64,000 nt of DNA from Flavobacterium xueshanense (GCF_900112975.1 NZ_FONQ01000001.1:124001-188000), one strand, 5' to 3'. Positions 27,141 to 36,986 are shown, numbered from the stretch's first letter. Program-made: numbers and translations. Notes: a model not told the origin generated them from the letters alone.

Positions 27141-28289
27141 TTGAATACAGCTTATTCCTTCAAAATTTACAGCTCAACCGCTCAACTTCCTGAAAAATGG
27201 GATGATTTAGCTGTTTCAACAATTTTTTTATCTAAGAAATACCTACAAGTTTTAGAAAAATCTTCCCCTGAAAATATGATTTGTAATTTCATCGGAATTT
27301 TCGACAATGAGATTTTGGTAGGCATCGCACTTTCGCAATTTTTGGATTTGATTGCATTAGAATCTTTTGGTGAACGCGACAAATGTATTAAAACCGCTGT
27401 ACGAAATATTATTTTCAGAAACTTTGCTTCCCATGTACTTGTTATTGGCAACAATATGCTGACCGGCCAAAATTCATTTGCCTTGTCCAATGCTGTTGAT
27501 AATAAGGGAGCAATGCAAGCCTTACATGCAGCTACATCGGAATTAAAAAAAATCTTTAAATCCAAAGGCATAAAGATTCACATTACCACGTACAAAGATT
27601 TCGACAAGAAAGAAATAAAAAATTTTGACATTCCTGAATTCCAAAATGATTATCAATTTTCGACGCAACCCAACATGGTTTTCTCAATTAATGAAAAATG
27701 GCAATCTGAGCAAGATTACATAGAATCACTTTCAAAAAAATACAGAGATCAATATAAAAGAGCCCGAAAAAAAGCAGCATTGGTTGAGAAAAGAAAATTG
27801 CATCTGGAAGACATTATTGCTCTTGAAGATACTATTTACGAGCTGTATTTTCACGTAGCCAAAAATGCCCCTTTCAACACTTTCTTTTTACCGAAGAATC
27901 ATTTTAGGGTTTTTAAAGAAATCTTTAAAGATAAATTTCTTTTTTATGGCTATTTTATCAACGAAAAACTCATTGGATTTAATACTTTAATAAAAAACGG
28001 AGAAGTGATGGACACTTATTTTCTGGGTTACGACGAAAGTATTCAGCGTGAAAAAATGCTGTATCTAAACATGCTGTACGACATGATTGCCTACTCCATC
28101 AATAAAAATTTCAAGGAAATTATCTTTGCCAGAACGGCTTTGGAAATTAAAAGTTCAGTTGGTGCTAAACCTGTAAAAATGTTCGGATTGATGGATCATA
28201 GTTCCAAGATTGTAAATTTATATCTTCCTAAAATATTCAAATATTTAGAACCTGAAACTGTGTGGCAAGAACGCAATCCGTTTAAATAA
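27141..28289 (+). CDS. FemAB/GNAT-type acyltransferase-like protein, function unknown
   Basis: 382 residues with no signal peptide. The middle part YIESLSKKYRDQYKRARKKA followed by FFLPKNHFRVFKEIF and YGYFINEKLIGFNTLIKNG resembles the BioF2-like / FemAB GNAT domain (PF13480 type). No ATG lies upstream in this frame, so the TTG at 27141 is the best start; a TAATTTTG at 27113-27120 matches a -7 box at a short distance. Its 3' end overlaps the convergent diacylglycerol kinase gene by 8 nt. The substrate is not evident. Confidence 0.7.
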   Translation: MNTAYSFKIYSSTAQLPEKWDDLAVSTIFLSKKYLQVLEKSSPENMICNFIGIFDNEILVGIALSQFLDLIALESFGERDKCIKTAVRNIIFRNFASHVLVIGNNMLTGQNSFALSNAVDNKGAMQALHAATSELKKIFKSKGIKIHITTYKDFDKKEIKNFDIPEFQNDYQFSTQPNMVFSINEKWQSEQDYIESLSKKYRDQYKRARKKAALVEKRKLHLEDIIALEDTIYELYFHVAKNAPFNTFFLPKNHFRVFKEIFKDKFLFYGYFINEKLIGFNTLIKNGEVMDTYFLGYDESIQREKMLYLNMLYDMIAYSINKNFKEIIFARTALEIKSSVGAKPVKMFGLMDHSSKIVNLYLPKIFKYLEPETVWQERNPFK

Positions 28290-29172
28290 TTTCAGTTATT
28301 GGATTGGGAATTGCAACTTTCATTTGTTTAGGTAAAATTTCGATATTCAGTTTCGTTTCTGTTCCACAATATTCGCCGTCAATTTGAAAACTAACCGGAA
28401 TATTGGTAATAACAAATGCTTTATCAGTAGAAATAATTTCAACATCATTGTTATCTAAAGGCATATTTCCAGTGATGATTTTACCAAGTACTAATAAATC
28501 CATATTTTTCAAAATAACCAATTCAAACTTTCCGTCGTCCATAATTCCATTTGGGTTTATGGAAACTCCGGTGCCGTATTTTTGAGAATTTGCTATAACT
28601 ATCATTCTAGCCTCACATTCTATCGTTGGAAAATCACCAGTAATTGTTGCAATAAACGGATCGTCTAAATCAATCAAAGTAGACAATGTTTGCAAAGCAT
28701 ATCCCCATTTACCTCGAATGCTTCCGCTTTCGTAGTTCTTTATCATTTCTGCATTTACACCCAAATCACTTAAATGAATGCTTTTTTTCCCGTTGATGGA
28801 AATCATATCTATTTCCATAAAATCATTGTGAAAAGCGATTTCTAAGTTTTCTTCAATGGTCGATGGTAAATTCAAATCTACTGCTAAACCGTTAGCAGAA
28901 CCAGCTGGCAAAATACCAATAATAACATCGTGTGTTTCCATAGCTTCAGCAACCATTTTTATGGTTCCGTCACCACCAGCCACAATAATTCGTTTTGGAA
29001 TGTAGGTATCATAAAGCACTTTTATGTTTTCACTATCTGAAATCCCTGAAGTATTATAAATTACAAGATTTAAATTTTCTTTGTCTGCAAAAACAGTAGC
29101 AGCATCAATAAGTTCTGACTTATCGACAGCGCCAGAGATAGGATTTACAACCAACATGATATTTTTTTTCAA
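28282..29172 (-). CDS. Diacylglycerol kinase-family lipid kinase (YegS/DgkB type)
   Basis: 296 residues when read from TTG at 29172 (MKKNIMLVVNPISG); an ATG at 29157 would give MLVVNPISG and drop five residues. VVNPISG and the nucleotide motif AGGDGTIKMVAEAM define the DAGK catalytic domain, and GILPAGSANGLAVDLNLP fits the family. It would phosphorylate diacylglycerol or a related lipid at the inner membrane. It is divergent from an App1-like phosphatase gene. A minus-strand -7 match (TACTTTTG, 29220-29227) lies about 48 nt upstream. Confidence 0.88.
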   Translation of the reverse strand: MKKNIMLVVNPISGAVDKSELIDAATVFADKENLNLVIYNTSGISDSENIKVLYDTYIPKRIIVAGGDGTIKMVAEAMETHDVIIGILPAGSANGLAVDLNLPSTIEENLEIAFHNDFMEIDMISINGKKSIHLSDLGVNAEMIKNYESGSIRGKWGYALQTLSTLIDLDDPFIATITGDFPTIECEARMIVIANSQKYGTGVSINPNGIMDDGKFELVILKNMDLLVLGKIITGNMPLDNNDVEIISTDKAFVITNIPVSFQIDGEYCGTETKLNIEILPKQMKVAIPNPITEII

Positions 29173-29219
29173 ACTTTTTCTTCTTTTATTGATTAAAAAC
29201 CTATAAATTGACCTTTTAT

Positions 29220-29227
29220 CAAAAGTA
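29220..29227 (-). promoter_or_regulatory. Probable -7 box of the lipid kinase gene
   Basis: The minus strand reads TACTTTTG, matching TAnnTTTG; a TTG lies 16 nt further upstream. It sits inside the 64-nt space shared with the divergent phosphatase gene. Confidence 0.4.
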
Positions 29228-29236
29228 ATACAATAT

Positions 29237-30205
29237 ATGAAACCAATTTTAAAATTATACCGAGGCTACGCGAATGAACAAGAATTAATTGTCATGGGGC
29301 ATGTTTTCAAACCAACATCGGTAGAAGAATATAATTTTCAAAAAAAGAATCTAAAAAATGCCACTTCTGTTATCAAAATGTTTCAAATAAAAACGCAGGC
29401 TAACGCTGATGTTTATTTAAAACACAACAATTCCAAAATTCATACCAAAACACTTGTGGATGGCTATTTTAAATTTTGTGTTCCATTAGACCAAGACAAG
29501 AATTACGGCTGGATCGATTATGAAGTGAGTATTGTTTATAAAAACGGAACCATCACTACAAAAGACAGTTACATTCGGCCACACAAAGGAAATCTCGGAA
29601 TCATATCCGATATTGATGATACTTTTTTAGTTTCTCACACACTGAATCCATTGAAAAAATTATATGTTTTGTTATTTAAAAACGTAAATAAAAGAAAAAT
29701 ATATGATGATGTTGTTACCCATTATCAGGCTTTAAGTACTGCTGGAAGAGAAAAAAAGGAGGAGTTTAATGCTTTTTTCTATGTTTCCAGCAGCGAGTGG
29801 AATTTATACCGCTTCATCACAAAATTCACCGAACTTCACGAACTGCCTAAAGCGGTGTTACTTTTGAAGGACATTAAAACGAGTCTCACTGACTTTTTCT
29901 TGACCGGCAGCGGAAATCACAATCATAAATTTGATAAAATAAAACACATATTGGAGTTTTACCCCAATCTAGAATATGTGCTTCTTGGCGATGATTCACA
30001 ACATGATCCTTACTTATACGAAGCCATTTGCAAAATTTTTCCGGTCACCGTAAAAGCCGTATATATCCGACAGACTGGTTCAACGCAAAAAGAAAAAGTA
30101 ATAAATGTGATGAAAAATTTAGAAACCTTAAACGTTTCAATTTGTTACTTCAAAAATAGCAGTGAAGCAATCGCGCACTCCAAATCGATTGGAATTATTG
30201 TATAA
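29237..30205 (+). CDS. App1-type phosphatidate phosphatase domain protein (DUF2183)
   Basis: 322 residues without a signal peptide. ISDIDDTFLVSHT holds the HAD-type catalytic pair D125-x-D127; later FFYVSSSEWNLYRFITKF, DFFLTGSGNHNHKFDKI and YVLLGDDSQHDPYLY complete the App1 pattern. Yeast App1 dephosphorylates phosphatidate to diacylglycerol. The gene is head-to-head with a diacylglycerol kinase gene, the opposite reaction. The substrate of bacterial members is not established. A bidirectional terminator follows at once. Confidence 0.88.
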   Translation: MKPILKLYRGYANEQELIVMGHVFKPTSVEEYNFQKKNLKNATSVIKMFQIKTQANADVYLKHNNSKIHTKTLVDGYFKFCVPLDQDKNYGWIDYEVSIVYKNGTITTKDSYIRPHKGNLGIISDIDDTFLVSHTLNPLKKLYVLLFKNVNKRKIYDDVVTHYQALSTAGREKKEEFNAFFYVSSSEWNLYRFITKFTELHELPKAVLLLKDIKTSLTDFFLTGSGNHNHKFDKIKHILEFYPNLEYVLLGDDSQHDPYLYEAICKIFPVTVKAVYIRQTGSTQKEKVINVMKNLETLNVSICYFKNSSEAIAHSKSIGIIV

Positions 30206-30237
30206 AAAAAGAGTTCCAAAATGGAACTCTCTTTTTT
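30204..30237. terminator. Bidirectional terminator between the App1-like and ABC-F genes
   Basis: AGAGTTCCA (30210-30218) pairs with TGGAACTCT (30222-30230), flanked by AAAAAAA on the left and CTTTTTT on the right, so both convergent genes can end here. Confidence 0.85.
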
Positions 30238-32143
30238 ATAAATTATCTATTTCTTCCTGAACAACTTCCCATTCTAAGAGCAGTTTATCTAACTCTGATT
30301 TTTTCTTGTTGTAAGCAGTGAAAAACTTCGCATCTTCAATGTGCTTATCATAATTAGATGCCAGCATTTTATCATCTTGTTGAATGTCCTTTTCTAATTG
30401 TTTGATTTGACTTTCTACTTTACTCAATTTGTTTTGTAAAGCTTTCCCTTTCTTTTGATCTTCATAAGAAGCTTTGTTACTTTCTTTTGGTGCAACTGCT
30501 TTTTCAGCATCTTTTTTCTCGACTTCACGCATATTCTCCATATTGCGTTGCTCTAAGAAATAGTTGATATCGCCTAAATATTCTTTTATTTTTTGATCTT
30601 TAAATTCATAAACCAAATTTGACATTCCCTGCAAGAAATCCCTATCGTGAGAAACCAACAATAAAGTTCCCCCAAATTTTTGAAGTGCGGCTTTCAAAAC
30701 ATTCTTAGATTTAATATCCAGGTGATTCGTAGGCTCATCCATCAACAAAACATTAATCGGCTGCAACAATAATTTACACAACGCTAAACGGTTTCTTTCG
30801 CCTCCAGAAAGGACTTTTACCTTTTTTTCCACATCATCGCCTCGAAACAAGAAAGAACCCAGCATATCACGAACTTTCATTCGGTTTGTGTCCGCTGCGG
30901 CATCCTCCATGGTTTGCAATAATGTAATTTCACCATCCAGATATTCCGCCTGATTTTGCGCAAAATAACCCAGCTGTACATTATGACCCAATTTAATATT
31001 TCCTTGGTATTCAAATTCGTCAACAATAGCTTTAATAAAAGTTGATTTTCCTTGTCCGTTTTGTCCAACGAAAGCAATCTTACTTCCACGCTCCACTAAC
31101 AAATTGATATCTTTCAAAATCGTAGTATCACCGTAGCTTTTAGTTACATTCTCAGCTTCAATCACCACTCTACCCGGTTCTTTTGAAACTGGAAAAGAGA
31201 TATTCATCACTGAGTTATCATCTTCGTCAACTTCGATACGTTCGACTTTATCTAATTTTTTTATCAACGACTGTGCCATCGAAGCTTTGGAAGCTTTGGC
31301 ACGGAATTTTTCAATTAATTTCTCTGTTTCTTCAATTTTTTTGGCTTGATTTTTTTGCGTTGCCAATTGCTTTTCGCGAATTTCATGACGTAATTCTAAA
31401 TATTGAGAATATGGCTTATTGAAATCATAGGCTTTACCAAGGGAAATTTCGATAGTTCTATTCGTTACATTATCCAAAAACATTTTATCGTGCGAAACAA
31501 TCACCACAACTCCCGGATAATTACGAAGAAAACTTTCTAACCAGATGATACTTTCAATATCCAAGTGATTCGTGGGCTCATCTAGCAGCAAAACATCATT
31601 GGCCTGCAATAATAATTTGGCTAATTCGATACGCATTCTCCATCCTCCGGAGAAAGTCTCCGTTTGATTATCGAAAACTTCTCTTTTGAAACCTAATCCA
31701 AGAAGGATTTTTTCCGTATCACCCACATAATTATAACCTCCCAATAATTCAAAACGGTGTGTAAACTCAGATAAGTCTTCTATTATTTGGCTATATTCGT
31801 CACTTTCATAATCCGTACGCGTTACTAAAAGATGATTGATTTCTTCAAGCTTTTTTTCAACAATTTTTATCTCCGTAAAAGCTTCGTAAGCTTCCTCCAG
31901 AACTGTTCTTCCTTGTTCAAAATCAATATCCTGACGCAAGAATCCCATTCGAATATCTTTCTCTTGAGAAATAACACCCGAATCAGGGGCAAAATCTCTC
32001 GCTAACATTTTAAGCATAGTCGATTTTCCGGCTCCGTTTTTCCCAACCAGGCCCACTCTGTCCCCGGCACCCAATCGAAAAGTAACTTCCTCAAATAAAT
32101 AAGAACCACCAAACGAAACGGATAAATTGTGTATATTAAGCAT
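30236..32143 (-). CDS. ABC-F family ATPase (Uup/EttA-like)
   Basis: 635 residues from ATG 32143 (MLNIHNLSVSFGGSYLFEEV); a reading from 32260 adds 39 unrelated residues. Two ABC domains are present with Walker A GLVGKNGAGKST and GQNGQGKSTF, signatures FSGGWRMR and LSGGERNR, and Walker B regions LLLDEPTNHLD and LLMDEPTNHLD. Between them is the charged arm (linker) typical of ABC-F, and the last 100 residues are a coiled coil as in Uup. ABC-F proteins act on the ribosome, with no membrane part. Uup has also been linked to DNA stability. The gene is divergent from the DUF983 gene. Confidence 0.93.
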   Translation of the reverse strand: MLNIHNLSVSFGGSYLFEEVTFRLGAGDRVGLVGKNGAGKSTMLKMLARDFAPDSGVISQEKDIRMGFLRQDIDFEQGRTVLEEAYEAFTEIKIVEKKLEEINHLLVTRTDYESDEYSQIIEDLSEFTHRFELLGGYNYVGDTEKILLGLGFKREVFDNQTETFSGGWRMRIELAKLLLQANDVLLLDEPTNHLDIESIIWLESFLRNYPGVVVIVSHDKMFLDNVTNRTIEISLGKAYDFNKPYSQYLELRHEIREKQLATQKNQAKKIEETEKLIEKFRAKASKASMAQSLIKKLDKVERIEVDEDDNSVMNISFPVSKEPGRVVIEAENVTKSYGDTTILKDINLLVERGSKIAFVGQNGQGKSTFIKAIVDEFEYQGNIKLGHNVQLGYFAQNQAEYLDGEITLLQTMEDAAADTNRMKVRDMLGSFLFRGDDVEKKVKVLSGGERNRLALCKLLLQPINVLLMDEPTNHLDIKSKNVLKAALQKFGGTLLLVSHDRDFLQGMSNLVYEFKDQKIKEYLGDINYFLEQRNMENMREVEKKDAEKAVAPKESNKASYEDQKKGKALQNKLSKVESQIKQLEKDIQQDDKMLASNYDKHIEDAKFFTAYNKKKSELDKLLLEWEVVQEEIDNL

Positions 32144-32173
32144 GTATTGTGATTTTATTCCTTTACAATTGTG

Positions 32174-32181
32174 TAAATTTG
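32174..32181 (+). promoter_or_regulatory. Probable -7 box of the DUF983 gene
   Basis: TAAATTTG matches TAnnTTTG and lies 47 nt before the ATG at 32229. A TTG at 32147-32149 is 24 nt upstream, close to the usual -33 distance. Confidence 0.4.
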
Positions 32182-32228
32182 TGTACCGAATTTTCGGTAT
32201 CAAAAAAGGAAAATTAAATTTTTTGCAA

Positions 32229-32612
32229 ATGTTAAAAAAAGGATCCAAATTATATAGCATTTTAACAGGAACTTGTCCTAAATGTCAGAATGAGAGTATG
32301 TATTTAGACAAAAATCCTCTGCATTTCAATAAAATATTAAAAATGAACGAAAATTGCAGTCATTGTGGTTTACATTATCAAATCGAACCCTCTTTTTTTT
32401 ATGGTGCCATGTACGTTAGTTACGGATTAAATGTTGCCATAGGAATTGCCGCTTTTATAATCTCGTTTGTATTTTTTGATTCCAATCTTAAAGTGGCTTT
32501 TATTGTTATCATAGCATCCTTGATACTATCTTTCCCTTTTGTTTTACGTTTGTCCAGAAACATCTACATCAATATGTTTGTTTCGTACGACCCAAACGCA
32601 AAACATAAGTAA
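32229..32612 (+). CDS. DUF983 membrane protein with two CxxC motifs
   Basis: 127 residues from ATG 32229 (MLKKGSKLYSILTGTCPKC). Two CxxC pairs, CPKC and CSHCG, probably bind zinc, followed by PSFFYGAMYVSYGLNVAIG and two membrane helices. This matches DUF983, whose role is unknown. An upstream reading from 32127 would overlap the divergent ABC-F start and is unlikely. It ends 2 nt before the convergent oxidoreductase stop. Confidence 0.85.
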   Translation: MLKKGSKLYSILTGTCPKCQNESMYLDKNPLHFNKILKMNENCSHCGLHYQIEPSFFYGAMYVSYGLNVAIGIAAFIISFVFFDSNLKVAFIVIIASLILSFPFVLRLSRNIYINMFVSYDPNAKHK

Positions 32613-32614
32613 TA

Positions 32615-33667
32615 TTATTTCTTTTCTTTTGTTTTAAATCGTTTAACATCAATTACTGGGTTTAACGGAGTTTGGTTTTCTATGTGGTCAAATAATGCTT
32701 TCGCCATTGACGGCCCGAGCATAACCCCTCTAGTTCCCAAACCATTCAGGATATGTATCGAATTATGATCTTTATGCGTTCCCACTAATGGTCTTCTGTC
32801 TTTTACCGTTGGACGAACACCTGCAAAGTGCTCCACAATCTCAAAATCACACGTAATAATTTCTTTAATTCTTTCTATTAATTCCGTTTTTCCTTCTTCA
32901 GTAGGCAAGTCCGTTTTATCTTTCCAGTTATAGGTAGCGCCAACTTTGAATAAATCATTACCAAGAGGCAAAATAAAAATACTAGTATTTACAATTACAT
33001 CTAAATCCAGTTGAGGTGCTTTTATAGTAAAAAGTTCTCCTTTAGTACCGTCCAAAGGCAAATACTTAAAATAAGGATTTGCATGCATACCAAAACCTTC
33101 AGCAAAAATGATGTGTTTCGCTTGAATATCTTTATAACGAATACCATCTGACTCGCTTTTAAGCGCGTTATAATCAAATGCTTCTTCTAAAAACAGATTA
33201 TTTTGAATTAAATATTCTTTATATTTATTTAACAACAAAGCTGTGTCAACATAACCTGTTTGCAAAACTTCACCATAACCATAGGGAGAATCGATGGCTC
33301 CATATTTTTTAGAAATCAATTCAGTTGATAAAAATGGAGCAAGTCCAACTTTATCCGAAGCGGCAAACCAATTATTCTGTTCTTCGACTGAAAAAAATTT
33401 TCTTAAAATGGGCTTTTTAAAATCTACTTTACATTTAAGTTTCTCTTCCAATAAAGAATAGAAATCATTCATCACTATTAATTGCTCTTGCGCATTCCAC
33501 ACTTCACTAAAACGTTTAAGAATTACCGGATTATACAATCCACCGGCGATTTTCGATGAATTTTGAGAATTATTATCCAAAACAAAAATAGATTTGTCAT
33601 CGCGCAAAGCAACCTCTGCAAATGAAATACCTGCTAAACCAGAACCAATAATTAAATAATCAATCAT
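32615..33667 (-). CDS. FAD-dependent oxidoreductase (DAO/DadA-like)
   Basis: 350 residues. The N-terminus DYLIIGSGLAGISFAEVAL is the FAD-binding Rossmann motif, and the C-terminal region with FAGVRPTVKDRRPLVGTH and GLGTRGVMLGPSMAKALF matches the DAO fold (glycine/D-amino acid oxidase group). It is cytoplasmic. The substrate cannot be told; it may act on an amino acid or a tRNA-modification intermediate, as do some MnmC-like members. No operon partner is evident. Confidence 0.8.
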   Translation of the reverse strand: MIDYLIIGSGLAGISFAEVALRDDKSIFVLDNNSQNSSKIAGGLYNPVILKRFSEVWNAQEQLIVMNDFYSLLEEKLKCKVDFKKPILRKFFSVEEQNNWFAASDKVGLAPFLSTELISKKYGAIDSPYGYGEVLQTGYVDTALLLNKYKEYLIQNNLFLEEAFDYNALKSESDGIRYKDIQAKHIIFAEGFGMHANPYFKYLPLDGTKGELFTIKAPQLDLDVIVNTSIFILPLGNDLFKVGATYNWKDKTDLPTEEGKTELIERIKEIITCDFEIVEHFAGVRPTVKDRRPLVGTHKDHNSIHILNGLGTRGVMLGPSMAKALFDHIENQTPLNPVIDVKRFKTKEKK

Positions 33668-33710
33668 CTAAAAATTCATTTAAAACTAAATACAAAGAAA
33701 GCATTTTAAA

Positions 33711-33741
33711 ACAAAAAACTCTTACCATTACGGTAAGAGTT
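33711..33741 (-). terminator. Terminator of the gldKLMN operon
   Basis: AACTCTTACC (33717-33726) pairs with GGTAAGAGTT (33732-33741) around a 5-nt loop; on the minus strand a T-run follows (A-run at 33713-33718). It lies 26 nt after the gldN stop. Confidence 0.8.
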
Positions 33742-33766
33742 GATTAATAAATTTATGAAACAGATT

Positions 33767-34657
33767 TTAATAATTCCACATATCCGATTCGAAATTTCGA
33801 ATCTTGTCTTTTACTCTTTCCGATTCCAACAATTGGTTTTGAGCATTATCTTTCATGTATTCATCGATATTTCTATCTCCATATACATTTTCTTCCTTGT
33901 AGATAACACTATTGAAACGTCTTGAATTTAAGATTTGATCGAAAGAAACAGGCATCGCTGAATTTTTGTCGTTAAAAGCTTTCGCATCATGCAAAACTTC
34001 TCTTGCAGCAGGGAAAAATATCCAAAATAACTCAATATAATCTTTCTCGTCGCTATTCATTGAATACACATCAGGCGTCACAGGACAAATTCCCAACAAA
34101 CGGTATTTAAGTTCACTCTGACGCTTATCAAAATACCAGTATCCTTTTATTTTATATTGAGAAACATCTTGAGCAGATAAATCTTGTCTTAAAATGTACT
34201 CATCAGAGATTTGATTTCCTGCGTTAATTTGCTCTCTTCCTGCATCGGTGGTGTCTATTCGAGTTAATGAACCCTGTATGTCTTGCAACGATTTTTTAGT
34301 ATTAAAATAACTATCTGTATACACTTCAGTGATTTCGCCATTTTTCATTGCTTTGGTCAATACATCATACAATGACCTTCTACCGGAACCAATATTTGCA
34401 GTATCAATTGGAAAATACAACGCAAAATTAATCTTTTCGCTTAAGTCAATAATCTCCCAAGTAGTCTTACCCATTAAGACATCTCTATCATGCACATAAC
34501 CGTAAGCTAATGGTTTATCATTATCTGAGTCAAGTTGCGCAGCAGTTTTAAGTCCTATTTGATCCGGAGTTTTGGCATTAAGCAAATTAGATTGCGCAAA
34601 TGACGCAAAACTTCCCGTAATAGAGATAATAGCGATTAAAAAATTTCTTACATTCAT
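33767..34657 (-). CDS. gldN: Gliding motility / type IX secretion protein GldN
   Basis: 296 residues from the ATG at 34657 (MNVRNFLIAIISITGSFASF); an adjacent ATG at 34660 adds one Met. A signal peptide ends near FAQ. LAYGYVHDRDVLMGKTTWEII and INFALYFPID are typical of GldN, and the C-terminus contains YKEENVYGDRNIDEYM. GldN works with GldK as a ring attached to the outer membrane in the type IX secretion system. It is the last gene of gldKLMN. Confidence 0.96.
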   Translation of the reverse strand: MNVRNFLIAIISITGSFASFAQSNLLNAKTPDQIGLKTAAQLDSDNDKPLAYGYVHDRDVLMGKTTWEIIDLSEKINFALYFPIDTANIGSGRRSLYDVLTKAMKNGEITEVYTDSYFNTKKSLQDIQGSLTRIDTTDAGREQINAGNQISDEYILRQDLSAQDVSQYKIKGYWYFDKRQSELKYRLLGICPVTPDVYSMNSDEKDYIELFWIFFPAAREVLHDAKAFNDKNSAMPVSFDQILNSRRFNSVIYKEENVYGDRNIDEYMKDNAQNQLLESERVKDKIRNFESDMWNY

Positions 34658-34704
34658 CATGTTATCCAAATAAGAATTGAAGTAGGTTTATAAAAATCTA
34701 CTTA

Positions 34705-36249
34705 TTATTGTATTTCAAAAATTACCGGAGCGGTTCTTGGTAATAAATAACTACCTGCACCTTCAAGTTTTGTTTTAATTTCAGAGATAGTAACCTGATC
34801 TCCTCTTCCTGCTTTTGAAAGAACGGCTTTACATTGTGCATTCAATCTGTTTCCTGAAACAACCACAGTAGGCTGACCAGTAACTTTCAAATTAAACCCC
34901 ACAACATTCAAACCAACTTCAAAATCAAAATCAACTAATTTGGCTCCAATTGTTGCTATTTCTAAATTTGATTTAGGCCCTTTTACCACGCCCATTTCTC
35001 CTCTAATAGTTCCAGTAGGACCAGGAATACCTTTGATTCTAAAAACTCTTCTATCTGTAACTGATTTTCCATCAGCCATCTTACCACTTACATTTATTAC
35101 TACTTCATTTCCTCCTTGCGGACTCATCTTAAACTTTCCTTGACCTCCTGCCTTTGATAAGCCTGGTGCGGAAGCACTGACGTTTGCATCAGGAATGCCT
35201 GCAAAAGAAACTGTCATAGGATTTACAACTCCTCTGTAAACGACATTCATTTTATCAGCAGAAATTGTTGCCGATACCGGACGAGAAACAACCACATATT
35301 TCCCTTGAAACTTAAGCGGGATATTTTTTCCGTCTTCTAAGAAAGTAAACTGTCCATTGATGTTTTGTTCACCAACACCACCAGCGGTCATAGAAATCAC
35401 AGCTTGGCCATTTACAATTTTCCCAGGACCAGAGAAAGACGTAGGTTTAGTGTTTTCATCATATCTACCTAAAACTACTTTACCAGTTATTTGCTCTCCT
35501 TGAAAATAAGCGCTTTTTTCAAGTACAACAATTGCCTGATAATTACTGTAAGAAGCTGCAGCAACAGCCGCTTTCCCTAACAATGTATTATAAACATCTG
35601 TTTCCGCTTTTTTTACATCATTCTGCCAAGCAGATAATTTTGCTAAAGAGGCAACAGCTGGAAAGCCTTTAAAATGATAATCTAAATAATCAACTGCGAT
35701 ACCATCTTTATTTTTAACATCAGCCAAACTAAATTTAGAATCAACTTCAGATAAAATAGGTGATAATTTTTTATTATTACCTAATGCTAATTTCATATCT
35801 GATTTATACTTTTCAATCGTAGCTACAACTTCGTTTCCTTTAGCCGAATAACCTGCAGGGCTAAACCATAAATTATCGATATTATCTCCTTTGTCCATTG
35901 CCTCGTAAGGTAATTTCCCAGTTTCAGGATCAACTTCTGTCCCTACTAAAACTTCTGACTTTATTTTTGCAATATAATCGTAAAAGTTTTTTGTTATTGT
36001 TTCTACTTTATGAGCTGTTGCTGACGCTGTAGTAAATTCTCCACCTGCTTCAGCAGCTTTTGCATCTAAACCAGCTAACATTTGAGCGTTTGACTGCTCA
36101 GCTGAAATGTTTGAACCTTCAAATTTTTCATTCATCAATCCAAAAGCCGACAATACTTCTTTGGACATATTTAATGCTAACATCGCGATAAAAACCAAGT
36201 ACATTAGGTTAATCATCTTCTGCCTAGGGGTTAGTTTTCCTCCTGCCAT
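34705..36249 (-). CDS. gldM: Gliding motility / type IX secretion motor protein GldM
   Basis: 514 residues. The N-terminus AGGKLTPRQKMINLMYLVFI is followed by one membrane helix (about 15-35, MYLVFIAMLALNMSKEVLSAF) and a long periplasmic part of beta-rich domains (for example GPGKIVNGQAVISMTAGGVG). GldM forms a dimer through the GldL pentamer and transmits rotation to GldKN. Start and length match known GldM proteins. It follows gldL by 45 nt. Confidence 0.97.
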   Translation of the reverse strand: MAGGKLTPRQKMINLMYLVFIAMLALNMSKEVLSAFGLMNEKFEGSNISAEQSNAQMLAGLDAKAAEAGGEFTTASATAHKVETITKNFYDYIAKIKSEVLVGTEVDPETGKLPYEAMDKGDNIDNLWFSPAGYSAKGNEVVATIEKYKSDMKLALGNNKKLSPILSEVDSKFSLADVKNKDGIAVDYLDYHFKGFPAVASLAKLSAWQNDVKKAETDVYNTLLGKAAVAAASYSNYQAIVVLEKSAYFQGEQITGKVVLGRYDENTKPTSFSGPGKIVNGQAVISMTAGGVGEQNINGQFTFLEDGKNIPLKFQGKYVVVSRPVSATISADKMNVVYRGVVNPMTVSFAGIPDANVSASAPGLSKAGGQGKFKMSPQGGNEVVINVSGKMADGKSVTDRRVFRIKGIPGPTGTIRGEMGVVKGPKSNLEIATIGAKLVDFDFEVGLNVVGFNLKVTGQPTVVVSGNRLNAQCKAVLSKAGRGDQVTISEIKTKLEGAGSYLLPRTAPVIFEIQ

Positions 36250-36294
36250 ATTTTCTAATAATTAGTTTATTGTTTTTTTATAGTTCGAAACTAA

Positions 36295-36942
36295 TTATCC
36301 TTTATTATTCATTGCAGAAAGCATTCCACCATATACGTTGTTTAAAGACGATAGATTAGAAGTCAATGACAGCATTTGATCTTTTAATTTTAAGTTATTT
36401 TCAGCAACTTCCTCATTTATTTGAGCATTTCTGGAAGCGCTTTGCAATTGTATTTTATACAAACTGTTCAATGATTCCATTTGTGCTGCAGCTAAACTTA
36501 ATTCTTCACTGTATTTTTTTGTAGATGCAATAGAATCAACAGTAGGTGCAATTCCTTTTGCAGCTGATTCGAAATTTTTAATGCTGTTTCCTAAGCTTGC
36601 CATTAATTCCCCATCAATTTTAGCATCTTTTAACATAACATCTAACTTTTGAGACAATAATCCTTGTGCATCAGAAGGTGTCTCCACTTTTTTGGTAGCC
36701 GGTTTAGCTTGACCATTAGCTAATTCTGGATAAACCAAAGTCCAATCTAAATCATTATCAACTGGTTCGAATGCTGAAAGCGCAAAAATTAGTGCTTCAA
36801 CAACAAGACCTATCGTAAGCATTAAGTTACCTGTTAAGAATCCAAATTCAATATGGGTAATTTTGAATAATGCTCCAATGATTACAACCGCCGCTCCCAT
36901 ACCGTATGCGAAATTCATTGCTTTTTTGCTTAATAATGCCAT
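36295..36942 (-). CDS. gldL: Gliding motility / type IX secretion motor protein GldL
   Basis: 215 residues with two membrane helices (about 10-27 and 36-56). Residues implicated in proton flow are present: Y13, K27, H30 and E49 (GLVVEALIF). The cytoplasmic C-terminal part is helical. With GldM it forms the proton-driven motor of gliding and type IX secretion in the inner membrane. It lies 44 nt after gldK. Confidence 0.97.
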   Translation of the reverse strand: MALLSKKAMNFAYGMGAAVVIIGALFKITHIEFGFLTGNLMLTIGLVVEALIFALSAFEPVDNDLDWTLVYPELANGQAKPATKKVETPSDAQGLLSQKLDVMLKDAKIDGELMASLGNSIKNFESAAKGIAPTVDSIASTKKYSEELSLAAAQMESLNSLYKIQLQSASRNAQINEEVAENNLKLKDQMLSLTSNLSSLNNVYGGMLSAMNNKG

Positions 36943-36986
36943 AATAGTGTTTTTAAAAATTTAATAGATTTGGTTTCTTTTTTTAA

